In this document: positions 42,123 through 50,877 of the stretch, piece after piece
Numbering within the stretch: the stretch's first letter is position 1
How the letters are laid out: each line of letters begins with the position of its first letter
Source: Kitasatospora cineracea
GTDB taxonomy: Bacteria; Actinomycetota; Actinomycetes; Streptomycetales; Streptomycetaceae
Assembly (NCBI RefSeq): GCF_003751605.1
Contig: NZ_RJVJ01000001.1
Coordinates: forward strand, 3,472,001-3,536,000
DNA length: 64,000 nucleotides
Reading direction: 5' to 3'
Made by a program: the position numbers and the translations under genes
Notes under the pieces: model-generated
Databases searched by the model: none
Seen by the model: only the letters and a program-made list of their open reading frames with translations
What the model was told of the DNA's origin: nothing

Positions 42123-44351
42123 TCAGCGGTGGGCGCCGGCCGGGGCCGGTTCGGGGCGGGGGGCGGCCGGGAGGCCGGCCGGGGCGGGCTCGGCGCCGGC
42201 CCGGGGGAGCCGGTGCAGCCAGCGCGGCAGGTACCAGTTCTTCTCGTCGAGCAGCGTCATCACGGCGGGGAGCAGCACGGCCCGGATGACCGTGGCGTCG
42301 ATCAGGACGGCGACGGCGAGGCCGACGCCCATCTGCTTCATGGACTGCATGGAGAGCGTCCCGAAGACGGCGAACACCCCGACCATGATCACGGCGGCGC
42401 TGGTGACCACGCCGGCGGTGCTGCGGATGCCGTGGGCGACGGCGGCCCGGGTGGGCAGGCCGGCGTCCCGGGCCTCCTTGATCCGGGAGACCACGAAGAC
42501 GTGGTAGTCCATCGAGAGGCCGAAGAGGATCACGAACAGGAACAGCGGGACCCAGCTCTCGACCGCGCCGACGCCCGCGGTGCCGATCAGGGCGGCGCCG
42601 ACGCCGTGCTGGAAGACCAGCGCGAGCACGCCGTAGGCCGCGCCGACGGAGAGCAGGTTGAGCACGACGGCGGTGACGGCCACGGACAGCGAGCGGAAGG
42701 AGAGCAGCATCAGCAGGAAGGCGAAGGCGACCACGAAGCCGAACACCGGGAGCATCGCGTCGGACATCTGCCGGTTGAAGTCGACCGAGCCGGCGGTGCT
42801 GCCGGTGACCGGGGCCTCGGTGCCGGGCACCGCGCCGACGGTGGCGGGGACGACCTCCTCGCGCAGCGCCTCCAGGGCGGCGGCCGAGACGGCGTCGTTG
42901 CCGCTGCCGTAGAGCGGGATGTCGACCGTGGCGACGTTCTGTTCGGCGTGCACGGTGACCTCGGTGGGGCCGTGCATCCGCCCGGTGGCCAGGGCGCGGG
43001 ACTGCAGGTCGGCCAGCGCCCGGGTCATCTCGGGGGAGGTGATGTCCCTGGCCTTGACCACCACGGTGGCGGGGGCGGGGGTGCCGGGGAAGGCGGCCTC
43101 GACCCGCTGCGCGGTGGCGACCAGCGCGTTGCCCCTGGGCAGCTGCTGCTGGAAGGTGAGGTTCGCGGTGTGCATGGTCAGCAGCGGGGCGGCGACGGCG
43201 AGCAGCAGGCCGGTGGCGAGGACGGCGGCGGCCAGCGGGCGGCGCAGCACGGGGGTGAGCACCGCGTTCCAGAACCGGCTGCCGTCGCCGGCCCCGGGCC
43301 GCAGGCGGTGCAGGAACGGGACGCGGCCCTTCGCCACCCGGTCGCCGAGCATCGAGAGCAGGGCGGGCAGCACCGTCAGCGAGCCGAGCACGGCGGTGAC
43401 CACGACCACGATGGTGGCGAAGGACATCGCCCGGAAGTCGGCGATGCCGGTGAGGAACATGCCGGCCATGGCGACCACCACGGTGACGCCGGAGACCAGG
43501 ACGGCCCGGCCGCTGGTGGCGGCGGCGATCCGCAGCGCGGTGGCCGGGTCGTGGCCGGCGGCGCGCTCCTCGCGCTCGCGGCGCAGGTAGAACAGGCAGT
43601 AGTCGACGCCGACGGCGAGGCCGACCAGCAGCATCACCGAGCTGGCGTCGTCGCTGGTGTGCAACAGCCCGGAGCAGAGGGCGACCAGGCCGCCGGCGGC
43701 GACGAACGCGGTGATCGCCAGCACCACCGGCAGGACGGCGGCGACCACGGCCCCGAAGGCGATCAGCAGGATGCCCAGGGCGAGCGGCACGGCCGTCCAC
43801 TCGGCGCGGGCGAAGTCGTTCTTGAACTGGTCGCCGAACCACTTGCCGGAGCTGGCCTCGCCGTACTCCTCGACCACGAAGCCGGGGTGCTGCCGCTGGG
43901 CCCGGGCCACCGCGTCCATCACCGCGGGGACGTTGGCCACCGCGGCCTCGCGGTCCGCCCCGTCGACGGTGAACCGGAGCAGCGCGGAGTGCCGGTCGGC
44001 GGAGACCGCCCCGGTCTCGTAGGGGCCGAGCTCCCCGGCGGTGCGGCCGGTGGCCCGGACGGCGGCGGCGACCTGGTCGACGGCGGCGTGGAAGGCCGGG
44101 TCGTCGACGGTCAGCGAGGGGTGCTGGACCAGCACCGTTTCGCCGGCCGGGGACTTGACGCCCGCGTCGTCGAGGATCTTCGCGGCCCGGGCGACCTGGC
44201 CGGGCATCGACTCGGCGTCGGTGACCTTGTGGGCGCCGTGCATCCCGCCCAGGTAGGAGGCCAGGACGACGAACAGCAGCCAGCCGAAGACCGCGGTCTT
44301 CCGGTGGCGGGCGCTCCAGGCGCCCATCGTGGCGGCGATTCCTTGCTTCAC
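42123..44351 (-). CDS. MMPL/RND-superfamily transporter
   Basis: A 742-residue transporter with two MMPL repeats. The first helix is KTAVFGWLLFVVLASYLGG, then an outer loop with AESMPGQVARAAKIL. The relay helices are VGLAVGVDYCLFYLRREREE and FVILFGLSMDYHVFVVSRIKEA. The C-terminus is a short Pro/Ala-rich tail. The GTG at 44351 is chosen because GGGGGA precedes it; a longer frame to 44432 has no homology. It is divergent from another MMPL gene across a 480-base region that contains a perfect palindromic operator candidate, so both may respond to the same signal. Substrate is unknown. Confidence 0.88.
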   Translation of the reverse strand: MKQGIAATMGAWSARHRKTAVFGWLLFVVLASYLGGMHGAHKVTDAESMPGQVARAAKILDDAGVKSPAGETVLVQHPSLTVDDPAFHAAVDQVAAAVRATGRTAGELGPYETGAVSADRHSALLRFTVDGADREAAVANVPAVMDAVARAQRQHPGFVVEEYGEASSGKWFGDQFKNDFARAEWTAVPLALGILLIAFGAVVAAVLPVVLAITAFVAAGGLVALCSGLLHTSDDASSVMLLVGLAVGVDYCLFYLRREREERAAGHDPATALRIAAATSGRAVLVSGVTVVVAMAGMFLTGIADFRAMSFATIVVVVTAVLGSLTVLPALLSMLGDRVAKGRVPFLHRLRPGAGDGSRFWNAVLTPVLRRPLAAAVLATGLLLAVAAPLLTMHTANLTFQQQLPRGNALVATAQRVEAAFPGTPAPATVVVKARDITSPEMTRALADLQSRALATGRMHGPTEVTVHAEQNVATVDIPLYGSGNDAVSAAALEALREEVVPATVGAVPGTEAPVTGSTAGSVDFNRQMSDAMLPVFGFVVAFAFLLMLLSFRSLSVAVTAVVLNLLSVGAAYGVLALVFQHGVGAALIGTAGVGAVESWVPLFLFVILFGLSMDYHVFVVSRIKEARDAGLPTRAAVAHGIRSTAGVVTSAAVIMVGVFAVFGTLSMQSMKQMGVGLAVAVLIDATVIRAVLLPAVMTLLDEKNWYLPRWLHRLPRAGAEPAPAGLPAAPRPEPAPAGAHR

Positions 44352-44831
44352 TGCGGGTTCCCCCAGGGTCTCGGGCGGTCGTGGACCGCCCCGGCCAGTG
44401 CGCCGCGGGCACTGCCGCGCGGCACAACCCACGCTAGGAACCGGCGCGCTGACGGACCATCCGGGCAGTCACCGTCTTTCCCCTGAACCTGTCCCCAGGG
44501 CCGGGATGGGGGTTAACCCCACCCCCGGGGTCGGGATCTCCTCCTTGGGGGCGGTCGGACGTCCACCCTGAGGGGGAGCGATCTCCACCCGGAGCACGAG
44601 GTGGGGGACCCCGCGCCGGGTGACCATGGTGCGGGGCCGGTTTCACCGCCGTCCCCCGGAGGGCATCCGCAAACCCACTTGCCGGGCGGCAAGTAAGGTC
44701 CCGTAGGATGCCCACTAGTCCTTACCTGCCGACCGGCTAGACGCCCCGCTGGGGTCCGTGCGCCGGTCAGAGCCGTTGCCCGGTCCCCGTCCCCCGGCGG
44801 CGGTGAACCATGCCCAGGAGGCATTTCGAGC
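44352..44831. other. Divergent regulatory region of two MMPL transporters
   Basis: This 480-base gap holds no gene that I can support. It is rich in dyads: GGGGTTAACCCC at 44509-44520, the 18-bp ACTTGCCG-GG-CGGCAAGT at 44677-44694, and an imperfect pair GGCAAGTAAGG at 44688-44698 with CCTTACCTGCC at 44720-44730. The clustering near the plus-strand transporter suggests a control region for that gene and possibly both. Confidence 0.5.
44677..44694. promoter_or_regulatory. Palindromic operator candidate (TetR-like spacing)
   Basis: ACTTGCCG and CGGCAAGT form perfect 8-bp arms with a 2-base centre. A related half-site, GGCAGGTAAGG on the minus strand, lies about 40 bases downstream. The length and symmetry fit a homodimeric repressor of the TetR kind, but no regulator gene is nearby. 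Confidence 0.5.
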
Positions 44832-47000
44832 ATGTTCCACCGACTTGGACACTTCGTCGTCAAGCGGGCCTGGTGGGTGATAGCGGCCTGGCTGGTCGCC
44901 ACCGTCGCCCTGGTCGCCTTCGCCCCGAAGATGAGCGCCACCACCGACGAGGCCGACTTCCTGCCGAAGCACTACGAGGCGATCCGGGCCTCGGCGGTCC
45001 AGGAGGACAAGTTCCCCGCCGAGTTCTCGCCGGGCGCCCTGCTGCTCTTCGAGCGCACCGACGGCGGCGCGCTGACCGACGCCGACCAGGCCGACATAGC
45101 CAAGATCACCAAGGGTCTGGGCGACAAGCAGATCCCGCTGGTCCAGCAGGTCGTCGCGCCCTCCGCCGAGACGCACACCATCTCGCAGGACGGTCGCTAC
45201 GCGATGGGCGCGGTCGCCATCGACAAGACCAAGATGCAGACCGACGAGTACACCGACGCCGCCAAGGACCTGCGGACCGAGGGCAAGAAGCTCACCGAGG
45301 GCACCGCGCTCAAGTACCAGGTCGGCGGCCAGGCCGCGATGTCGCTGGACCAGAAGGAAGCCTCCAGCGCCACCGACGCGATCACCTTCGTCGCCACCGT
45401 GGTCCTGGTCGTGGGCATCGTCGGCGTGATCTTCCGCGGCCTGCTGGTCGGGTTCCTGCCGGTGCTGCTCGCGATCGTCCCGATGCTCGCCGCCAGCGGC
45501 CTGATCAGCACCGTCACCAAGCTGTTCGACCTCAAGGGCTCGACGATCGCCTCGGCGATCCAGATCGTGGTCATCCTCGGCGTCGGCACCGACTACTTCC
45601 TGTTCCTGATGTTCCGCTACCGCGAGCGGCTGCGGGCCGGCGACGACCGCAAGTCGGCCGTGGCCAACGGCATCGGCCGGGTCGGCGAGGCGATCGCCTC
45701 GGCGGCCGGTGCGGTCACCGTCGCCTTCGCCGTGCTGCTCCTCTCCGAGCTGGGCATGTTCACCTCGCTCGGCCCGGCGCTGGCCATCTCGGTGGTCGTC
45801 ACCGCGCTCGCCTCGCTGACTCTGTTCCCGGCCGTGCTCGCCGTGATCCCCGCCAAGGCCACCTTCTGGCCCGGCAAGAAGTGGATGGAGGAGCCCAAGG
45901 GCGCCCGCTTCCACCAGATCGGCAAGTTCGTCGGCCGCCGCCCCGGAGTGGTCGCGCTGGTCTCCGGCGGCCTGCTGGCGGTCCTCTCGCTGGCCGGTCT
46001 CGGCTACCAGGGCACCTTCGACATGGCGAAGAGCATGATGCCGAAGGACGTCGAGTCCATGGTCGTCCTGGACGACCTGGGCAAGGGCGGCATGCTGGGC
46101 GGCGCCGACCCGACGCACGTCTTCCTGACCGCCGACGGCGGCAAGCTCGACACGGCCGCACTGGACGGCTTCGGCGCCAAGCTGGGTCAGGTCCCCGGCG
46201 TGTCCAGCGTCGACGCCGAACCGAAGCTCAGCAAGGACGGCAGCACCGCCGACTTCAAGGTGTCCCTGAAGGACTCCGCGGCCAGCAACGCGGCGATCGA
46301 CACCGTCACCGACCTGCGCTCCACCGCGCACGCCGCCGCCCCCAGCGGCAGCGAGGCCCTGGTCGGCGGCACCTCGTCGATCTACAAGGACATCAACCTG
46401 GCGATGACCCACGACTACAAGCTGGTCTTCCCGGTCGCGGGCGTGCTGATCCTGCTGATCCTGGGCCTGCAGCTGCGCAGCGTGGTCGCCCCCTGGTACC
46501 TGATGGCCTCGGTCGGCCTCGGCTTCGCGGCCACCCTGGGCGCCACCACGCTGGCCTTCCTCAAGATCGGCTCCGAGCCCGGCCTGATGTTCATGCTGCC
46601 GATCTTCATCTACCTGTTCGTGGTGGCGATCGGCACCGACTACAACATCCTGATCATCGCCCGCCTGCGGGAGGAGGCCCGCGAGGGCCGCAGCCCGCGC
46701 AAGGCGGCCGAGGAGGCGCTGCGGCACGCCGGTCCGACCGTCGCGGCGGCGGGCTTCATCCTGGCGGCGTCCTTCGCGACCTTCATGCTGGCGGGCAACG
46801 TGCTCTTCGCGGAGCTGGGCTTCGCCCTGTCCGTCGGCATCGCGCTGGCGGCCTTCGTGATGGCGATGTTCTTCACCCCGTCCATCACCGCGCTGCTCGG
46901 CAAGAAGGCGTGGTGGCCCGGTCACGGCGCGATGCCCGACCACGGCCCCGAGTCGATCGGCGGCGGCGAGCGCGAGCCGGAGCCGGCCGGCCGGGCCTGA
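44832..47000 (+). CDS. MMPL/RND-superfamily transporter
   Basis: A 722-residue transporter with the duplicated MMPL layout. It starts MFHRLGHFVVKRAWWVIAAWL, then an outer loop with DEADFLPKHYEAI. The relay helices appear as LGVGTDYFLFLMFRYRERLR and FVVAIGTDYNILIIARLREEA. It ends with WWPGHGAMPDHGPE and a Pro/Glu tail. AGGAGG stands ten bases upstream of the ATG, a little long. The gene ends at a perfect 15-bp terminator hairpin. The LPKHYEA and MMPKDVESM loops match exporters of the streptomycete YdfJ-like group, but substrate is unknown. Confidence 0.9.
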   Translation: MFHRLGHFVVKRAWWVIAAWLVATVALVAFAPKMSATTDEADFLPKHYEAIRASAVQEDKFPAEFSPGALLLFERTDGGALTDADQADIAKITKGLGDKQIPLVQQVVAPSAETHTISQDGRYAMGAVAIDKTKMQTDEYTDAAKDLRTEGKKLTEGTALKYQVGGQAAMSLDQKEASSATDAITFVATVVLVVGIVGVIFRGLLVGFLPVLLAIVPMLAASGLISTVTKLFDLKGSTIASAIQIVVILGVGTDYFLFLMFRYRERLRAGDDRKSAVANGIGRVGEAIASAAGAVTVAFAVLLLSELGMFTSLGPALAISVVVTALASLTLFPAVLAVIPAKATFWPGKKWMEEPKGARFHQIGKFVGRRPGVVALVSGGLLAVLSLAGLGYQGTFDMAKSMMPKDVESMVVLDDLGKGGMLGGADPTHVFLTADGGKLDTAALDGFGAKLGQVPGVSSVDAEPKLSKDGSTADFKVSLKDSAASNAAIDTVTDLRSTAHAAAPSGSEALVGGTSSIYKDINLAMTHDYKLVFPVAGVLILLILGLQLRSVVAPWYLMASVGLGFAATLGATTLAFLKIGSEPGLMFMLPIFIYLFVVAIGTDYNILIIARLREEAREGRSPRKAAEEALRHAGPTVAAAGFILAASFATFMLAGNVLFAELGFALSVGIALAAFVMAMFFTPSITALLGKKAWWPGHGAMPDHGPESIGGGEREPEPAGRA

Positions 47001-47036
47001 TCCGGCGGCCGCCGGGAGCCCGACGGCCCGGTGCGC

Positions 47037-47070
47037 GGGGGCATGCGGTCCGAGAGGACCGCATGCCCCC
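47037..47070 (+). terminator. Terminator hairpin after the MMPL gene
   Basis: GGGGGCATGCGGTCC at 47037-47051 pairs perfectly with GGACCGCATGCCCCC at 47056-47070 around a GAGA tetraloop. It lies 36 bases past the transporter stop. No T run follows. Confidence 0.8.
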
Positions 47071-47181
47071 TCCGCGTGGCGGCGAAACACGGTGTGACCA
47101 GCGCAACCATTGCCGCCATTGACGGGGGGCGACGTGCTATTGTCGAAGCAGTTGCAGTATTGGTTCCCATGAACGTGTGTG

Positions 47182-47220
47182 TGCGCCTGCTGGTTCCAAC
47201 CACAGGCGCATTTGTTTTGT
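47182..47220 (+). promoter_or_regulatory. Hairpin with T-rich tail in the csp leader
   Basis: TGCGCCTG at 47182-47189 pairs with CAGGCGCA at 47203-47210, and inside it TGGTT pairs with AACCA around CC. TTTGTTTTGT follows at once, a rare T-rich stretch in this DNA. It is an intrinsic-terminator shape placed about 90 bases before the csp start and after a possible extended -10 (TGCTATTGT, 47135-47143), so it may act as an attenuator or cold-sensitive leader structure. Confidence 0.55.
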
Positions 47221-47307
47221 CCGGTGTTTAGTCTCCGGATGGGGATCGCGGCTACGTGGGGCGCACGAGGTGTGTGTCCCAATGCCCCAGTGAAAGTGGA
47301 GACGGTT

Positions 47308-47511
47308 ATGGCTACCGGCACCGTGAAGTGGTTCAACAGCGAAAAGGGCTACGGCTTCATCGAGCAGGACGGCGGCGGCGCCGACGTCTTCGCCCACTAC
47401 TCGAACATCCAGTCCACCGGCTTCCGTGAGCTCGTCGAGGGCCAGAAGGTCGAGTTCGACGTCACCCAGGGCCAGAAGGGCCCGCAGGCGGAGAACATCC
47501 GCGCCATCTGA
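47308..47511 (+). CDS. Cold-shock protein (CspA family)
   Basis: A 67-residue single cold-shock domain. It begins [20 protein letters not shown], the RNP1-bearing strand (KGYGFIE), and continues with [17 protein letters not shown], which holds RNP2 (VFAHY). The domain binds single-stranded RNA and DNA and acts as an RNA chaperone. The ATG at 47308 follows GTGGAGA. The leader upstream is long and structured, as in other csp genes. A DEAD-box helicase gene begins 193 bases downstream beyond a strong hairpin; helicases and cold-shock proteins often act together on RNA. Confidence 0.96.
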   Translation: MATGTVKWFNSEKGYGFIEQDGGGADVFAHYSNIQSTGFRELVEGQKVEFDVTQGQKGPQAENIRAI

Positions 47512-47545
47512 GTCCCGGCTCACGCCGACGCACAGATGTCATAGG

Positions 47546-47580
47546 CGAGGGCCCGTACCTCCACCAGGTACGGGCCCTCG
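47546..47580 (+). terminator. Hairpin between csp and the helicase gene
   Basis: CGAGGGCCCGTACCT at 47546-47560 and AGGTACGGGCCCTCG at 47566-47580 form a perfect 15-bp stem with the loop CCACC. It follows the csp stop by 34 bases. There is no T run, so some read-through into the helicase gene is possible. Confidence 0.75.
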
Positions 47581-47704
47581 TCCATGCCGCCCGACGGCCG
47601 GGGCGGCCCCTCCTCCCCCTTTCCGACGGCCGATCCGATCTCCCGGCTCCCGCGCCCCTTCTCTCGGCGCGCCGGCCGGCGGCCCCCAGGAAGTGGGAAC
47701 ACGC

Positions 47705-49486
47705 ATGCCCGAGCAGTCCCGTCCGCGCACCGACCAGCCCCGCGGCGACCAGCCCCGCGCCGACCGCCCCCGCAGCGGGCAGTCCGCGCGCACCGAGCGG
47801 CCGCGCACCCGCAGCGGACAGCCGCGCACCGGTGGCGGCCAGCCCCGCAGCGGTGCGCCGCGCACCGAGCAGCCGCGCCGCCCCCGCGGCCGCGGCGCCG
47901 CCCCCGCGGCCGCGCCCGCCGCGGACTTCACGCCCGTGCAGGGCACCCCGTCCCGCCCGCCGGCCGCGAGCTTCGCCGAACTGGAGCTGTCCGCCGGGCT
48001 GTTGAAGGAACTCGGCGCGCAGGGCGTCACCGAGCCGTTCCCGATCCAGGCCGCCACCCTGCCGGACGCGCTGGCCGGACGCGACGTGCTCGGCCGCGGC
48101 CGCACCGGCTCCGGCAAGACGCTGGCCTTCGGCCTGCCGCTGCTGGTCCGCACCGCGGGCAAGCGGGCCTCGGCCCGCCGCCCGCTGGCCCTGGTGCTGG
48201 TGCCCACCCGCGAGCTGGCCCAGCAGGTCACCGAGGCGCTCGCCCCGTACGCCGGGGTGCTGAACCTGCGGATCACCACCGTGGTCGGCGGCATGTCGAT
48301 CACCCGGCAGTCCAACCAGGTCCGGCGCGGCAGCGAGGTGCTGGTCGCCACCCCCGGCCGGCTGGACGACCTGATCCAGCGCGGCGACGTGTTCCTCGAC
48401 GACGTGGCGATCACCGTCCTCGACGAGGCCGACCAGATGGCCGACATGGGCTTCCTGCCGCAGGTCGTCAAGCTGCTGGAGCAGGTCGCCGAGGGCGGGC
48501 AGCGGATGCTGTTCTCCGCCACCCTCGACCGCAACGTGGACCGGCTGGTCAACCGTTTCCTCACCGACCCGGTCACCCACTCCGTCGACCCGTCGGCCGG
48601 GGCGGTCACCACCATGGACCACCACCTGCTCCAGCTGGAGCCCGCCGACAAGGCCGAGACCACCGCCCGGATCGCCGCCCGCGACGGCCGGGTGATCATG
48701 TTCGTGCACACCAAGCACGGCGCGGACCGCCTCGCCAAGCAGCTGCGCGCCAACGGCGTGGTCGCCGCCGCGCTGCACGGCGGCAAGTCGCAGCCGCAGC
48801 GCAACCGGGTCCTCGACCAGTTCCGCGAGGGCGAGGTCACCGCGCTGATCGCCACCAACGTGGCCGCCCGCGGCATCCACATCGACGGCCTCGACCTGGT
48901 CGTCAACGTCGACCCGCCGATCGACCACAAGGACTACCTGCACCGCGGCGGCCGCACCGCCCGGGCCGGCGAGTCCGGCACCGTCGTCACCCTGGTGCTG
49001 CCCGAGCAGCGTCGCGAGGTCAACCGGCTGATGAGCATCGCCGGGATCCGCCCGACCGTCACCAAGGTCCGCCCCGGGGACGGCGAGCTGGGGCGCATCA
49101 CCGGCGCCCGCACCCCGTCCGGCGTGGCCGTGGTCCTGCCGGTCCCGGCCTCGGCCGTCCCCGCCCAGCAGCCGGTCGCGGCCGCGACCGGCGGCACCGA
49201 GAACGCCGGCGGCGGACGCGGGCGGGGCCGCGGGCGCGGCGGCGCGAAGCCGGTGGACGGCGAGGGCCGCCGTCGCCCGGCGAAGCGGGCCGACGCCGGC
49301 CTGCCCAAGGACCTCGACATGAGCGGCAACCCGCGCCGCCCCCGCCCCAAGCAGCGCCCCGGCGCCGGGAGCCCGCAGATGGCGGCCGGCTTCATCGGCA
49401 AGTCCTCCGGGCGGGCGAAGCCGGGCTCCGGCTCGAAGAGCGGTGCCAACTACGGGACGGGGCGCCAGCGGCGCAAGGCCGACTAG
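47705..49486 (+). CDS. DEAD-box ATP-dependent RNA helicase
   Basis: A 593-residue RNA helicase. Residues 1-85 are Arg/Pro/Gln/Thr-rich and repetitive, likely disordered. The core has the Q motif (PFPIQAATLPD), motif I RGRTGSGKT, Ia PTRELAQQ, II LDEADQMADMGF, III FSATLDR, and VI HRGGRTARAGESG. The C-terminal 110 residues hold an RGG-like run (GGGRGRGRGRGG) and basic segments for RNA binding. This design is common to actinobacterial RhlE/CshA-like helicases. The start at 47705 is the first ATG before the Arg-rich region. Its position after csp suggests a role in RNA remodelling during cold or growth, but no direct evidence is visible. Confidence 0.93.
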   Translation: MPEQSRPRTDQPRGDQPRADRPRSGQSARTERPRTRSGQPRTGGGQPRSGAPRTEQPRRPRGRGAAPAAAPAADFTPVQGTPSRPPAASFAELELSAGLLKELGAQGVTEPFPIQAATLPDALAGRDVLGRGRTGSGKTLAFGLPLLVRTAGKRASARRPLALVLVPTRELAQQVTEALAPYAGVLNLRITTVVGGMSITRQSNQVRRGSEVLVATPGRLDDLIQRGDVFLDDVAITVLDEADQMADMGFLPQVVKLLEQVAEGGQRMLFSATLDRNVDRLVNRFLTDPVTHSVDPSAGAVTTMDHHLLQLEPADKAETTARIAARDGRVIMFVHTKHGADRLAKQLRANGVVAAALHGGKSQPQRNRVLDQFREGEVTALIATNVAARGIHIDGLDLVVNVDPPIDHKDYLHRGGRTARAGESGTVVTLVLPEQRREVNRLMSIAGIRPTVTKVRPGDGELGRITGARTPSGVAVVLPVPASAVPAQQPVAAATGGTENAGGGRGRGRGRGGAKPVDGEGRRRPAKRADAGLPKDLDMSGNPRRPRPKQRPGAGSPQMAAGFIGKSSGRAKPGSGSKSGANYGTGRQRRKAD

Positions 49487-49506
49487 GGCTGCCGCTGGGC
49501 TGCTGC

Positions 49507-49584
49507 ACCGCCGGCGCGGGGCGGCCGGGTGCCCGGGTCCTTCGGGGCTCCGGGGGCCCGGCGGGCCTGCGCCGGCGGTTTTTT
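49507..49584 (+). terminator. Rho-independent terminator of the helicase gene
   Basis: ACCGCCGGCGC at 49507-49517 pairs perfectly with GCGCCGGCGGT at 49569-49579, and TTTTTT runs from 49579 to 49584. The 51-base interior can also fold. A smaller hairpin, CCGGCG-CGCCGG, lies within it. Confidence 0.7.
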
Positions 49585-49653
49585 CGGGGTTGCGGCGACG
49601 GTGCGCGGCGCCGGTCCGGCGGCTGTCGGGGGGGGGGCGGGGCCCCGCCGGGG

Positions 49654-50106
49654 TCAGGAGCCGGAGGCGGCGAGGTGGCGGACGGCGGTGACCAGCGGGG
49701 CCAGTTCGGGGCGCTGCCCGGCGCTGTCGAGGGCCTCGGTGAGGGCCAGGTCGTTGGTCGGGCGGGCTTGTTCGAGGAGGGCGAGGCCGGCCGGCGTGAC
49801 GTTGGTGTAGATGCCGCGGCGGTCGGTGGGGCAGAGGTAGCGGGCCAGCAGGCCGCGGTCCTCCAGCCTGGTGACCAGGCGGGTGGTGGCGCTCTGGCTG
49901 AGCACGACCGCGTCGGCGAGCTGGTTCATCCGGAAGTGGCCGCCGTCGCCGTCGTGCTGCGCGGAGAGCACGTCCAGGACGGAGAACTCGCGGACGCTGA
50001 GCTCGTGTTCGGCCTGGAGGGCGCGCTCGACGTGGGCCTCGATCCGGCCGTGCAGGGCGGTGAGGGCGCACCAGCCGTGCGCCAGTCCGGGGTCCGGTCG
50101 GGTCAT
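49654..50106 (-). CDS. MarR-family transcriptional regulator
   Basis: A 150-residue winged-helix regulator. The helix-turn-helix is in FRMNQLADAVVLSQSATTRLVTRLEDRGLL, split here as NQLADAVVLSQSATTRLVTR and the wing RYLCPTDRRGIYTNVTPAG. Flanking helices SVREFSVLDVL and the C-terminal AVRHLAASGS would form the dimer. The ATG at 50106 follows AAGGGAG. It is divergent from a 170-residue hypothetical gene, with 114 bases between, but I found no clear palindromic operator there. Ligand and targets are unknown; phenolics or drugs are typical for the family. Confidence 0.9.
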   Translation of the reverse strand: MTRPDPGLAHGWCALTALHGRIEAHVERALQAEHELSVREFSVLDVLSAQHDGDGGHFRMNQLADAVVLSQSATTRLVTRLEDRGLLARYLCPTDRRGIYTNVTPAGLALLEQARPTNDLALTEALDSAGQRPELAPLVTAVRHLAASGS

Positions 50107-50220
50107 GGCCCGTGCTCCCTTCGTCGTGGTCCTGTCGGGGACAAGCTTAGTCGAGGTACGCAAATTCCCGCGCCTGCAAGTATGTGGCGGGGCGGGGGAG
50201 CCGGAAGGAGGGCGGCCGCA

Positions 50221-50733
50221 GTGGAACAGGGAGCACGGCTGGACGCGCAGGAGGCCGCGCTGGACGCGCTGCTGGCGGCGCTCGGCACCGAGGTCCGGAC
50301 CGAGCCGGACCCGCGCGTCGACGCGCTGGCCGCCCGCGCCCCCGGCTACGCGCAGTACCACCGGATCGGGCACAAGCGGCAGGCCGCGTACCGGAGGCTG
50401 GCCGGGGACCGGGCCGCGGTCCGGGCCCACTACGGGGCGGTGCTGGACGCGCTGCTGGCCGACGACGACCCCTCCTCGCCGCGCTGGCTGGCCCAGGTGC
50501 TGGCCGTCGGGGGCGGCAGTCGGCGGCTCCAGCAGGAACTGGTCGCTGCCCTGGAGGGCGGCGACCCGCTGCGCCGGGTCTGCGCGGTCGGCGCCTGGCG
50601 CTGGGCGGACGCCCCGCACCCGGACCTGGCGCGGCGCTTCGAGACCGCCCGCCGGGCGGCGGCCCGGGCCGCCGCCGACCCGTGGGAGTACGGACGGCTC
50701 GACCCCGACTCCGGGGCGGCGGCGGGCAGTTGA
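50221..50733 (+). CDS. Hypothetical helical protein
   Basis: A 170-residue protein that I do not recognise. It is helical and rich in Ala, Arg and Asp, for example AQEAALDALLAALGTEV, AQYHRIGHKRQAAYRRLAG and RWLAQVLAVGGGSRRLQQEL. The spacing of hydrophobic residues suggests HEAT-like helix pairs. No metal site, membrane segment or catalytic motif is visible. The GTG at 50221 is used because GGAGGG stands twelve bases upstream, and an ATG at 50182 has no ribosome site. It is divergent from the MarR regulator and may be its target. Confidence 0.65.
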   Translation: MEQGARLDAQEAALDALLAALGTEVRTEPDPRVDALAARAPGYAQYHRIGHKRQAAYRRLAGDRAAVRAHYGAVLDALLADDDPSSPRWLAQVLAVGGGSRRLQQELVAALEGGDPLRRVCAVGAWRWADAPHPDLARRFETARRAAARAAADPWEYGRLDPDSGAAAGS

Positions 50734-50877
50734 CGGGTCGACGGGCCGGTCCTGTCCCCCGTGCGAGCTACCCGCAGGTGTCCCCCGGGAGGTGACGATT
50801 TCCGTTCGCCGGTTGCCTAACGTTCGATGCAGCCGCGGCGCCCGGGCCGCGGACCGCAACCGAAGAGGGAAGTCGTC

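Noticed and set aside
40152..44486. A 1444-codon open frame antisense to several genes
   Set aside because: It crosses four genes on the other strand and has no recognisable motif.
47119..47143. TTGACG and TATTGT as a promoter for csp
   Set aside because: The spacing is only 13 bases. The extended -10 (TGCTATTGT) is possible alone, but the pair is not a standard promoter.
47031..47231. A 66-codon frame between the MMPL gene and csp
   Set aside because: It begins inside the terminator hairpin and continues through the csp leader structure without a ribosome site.
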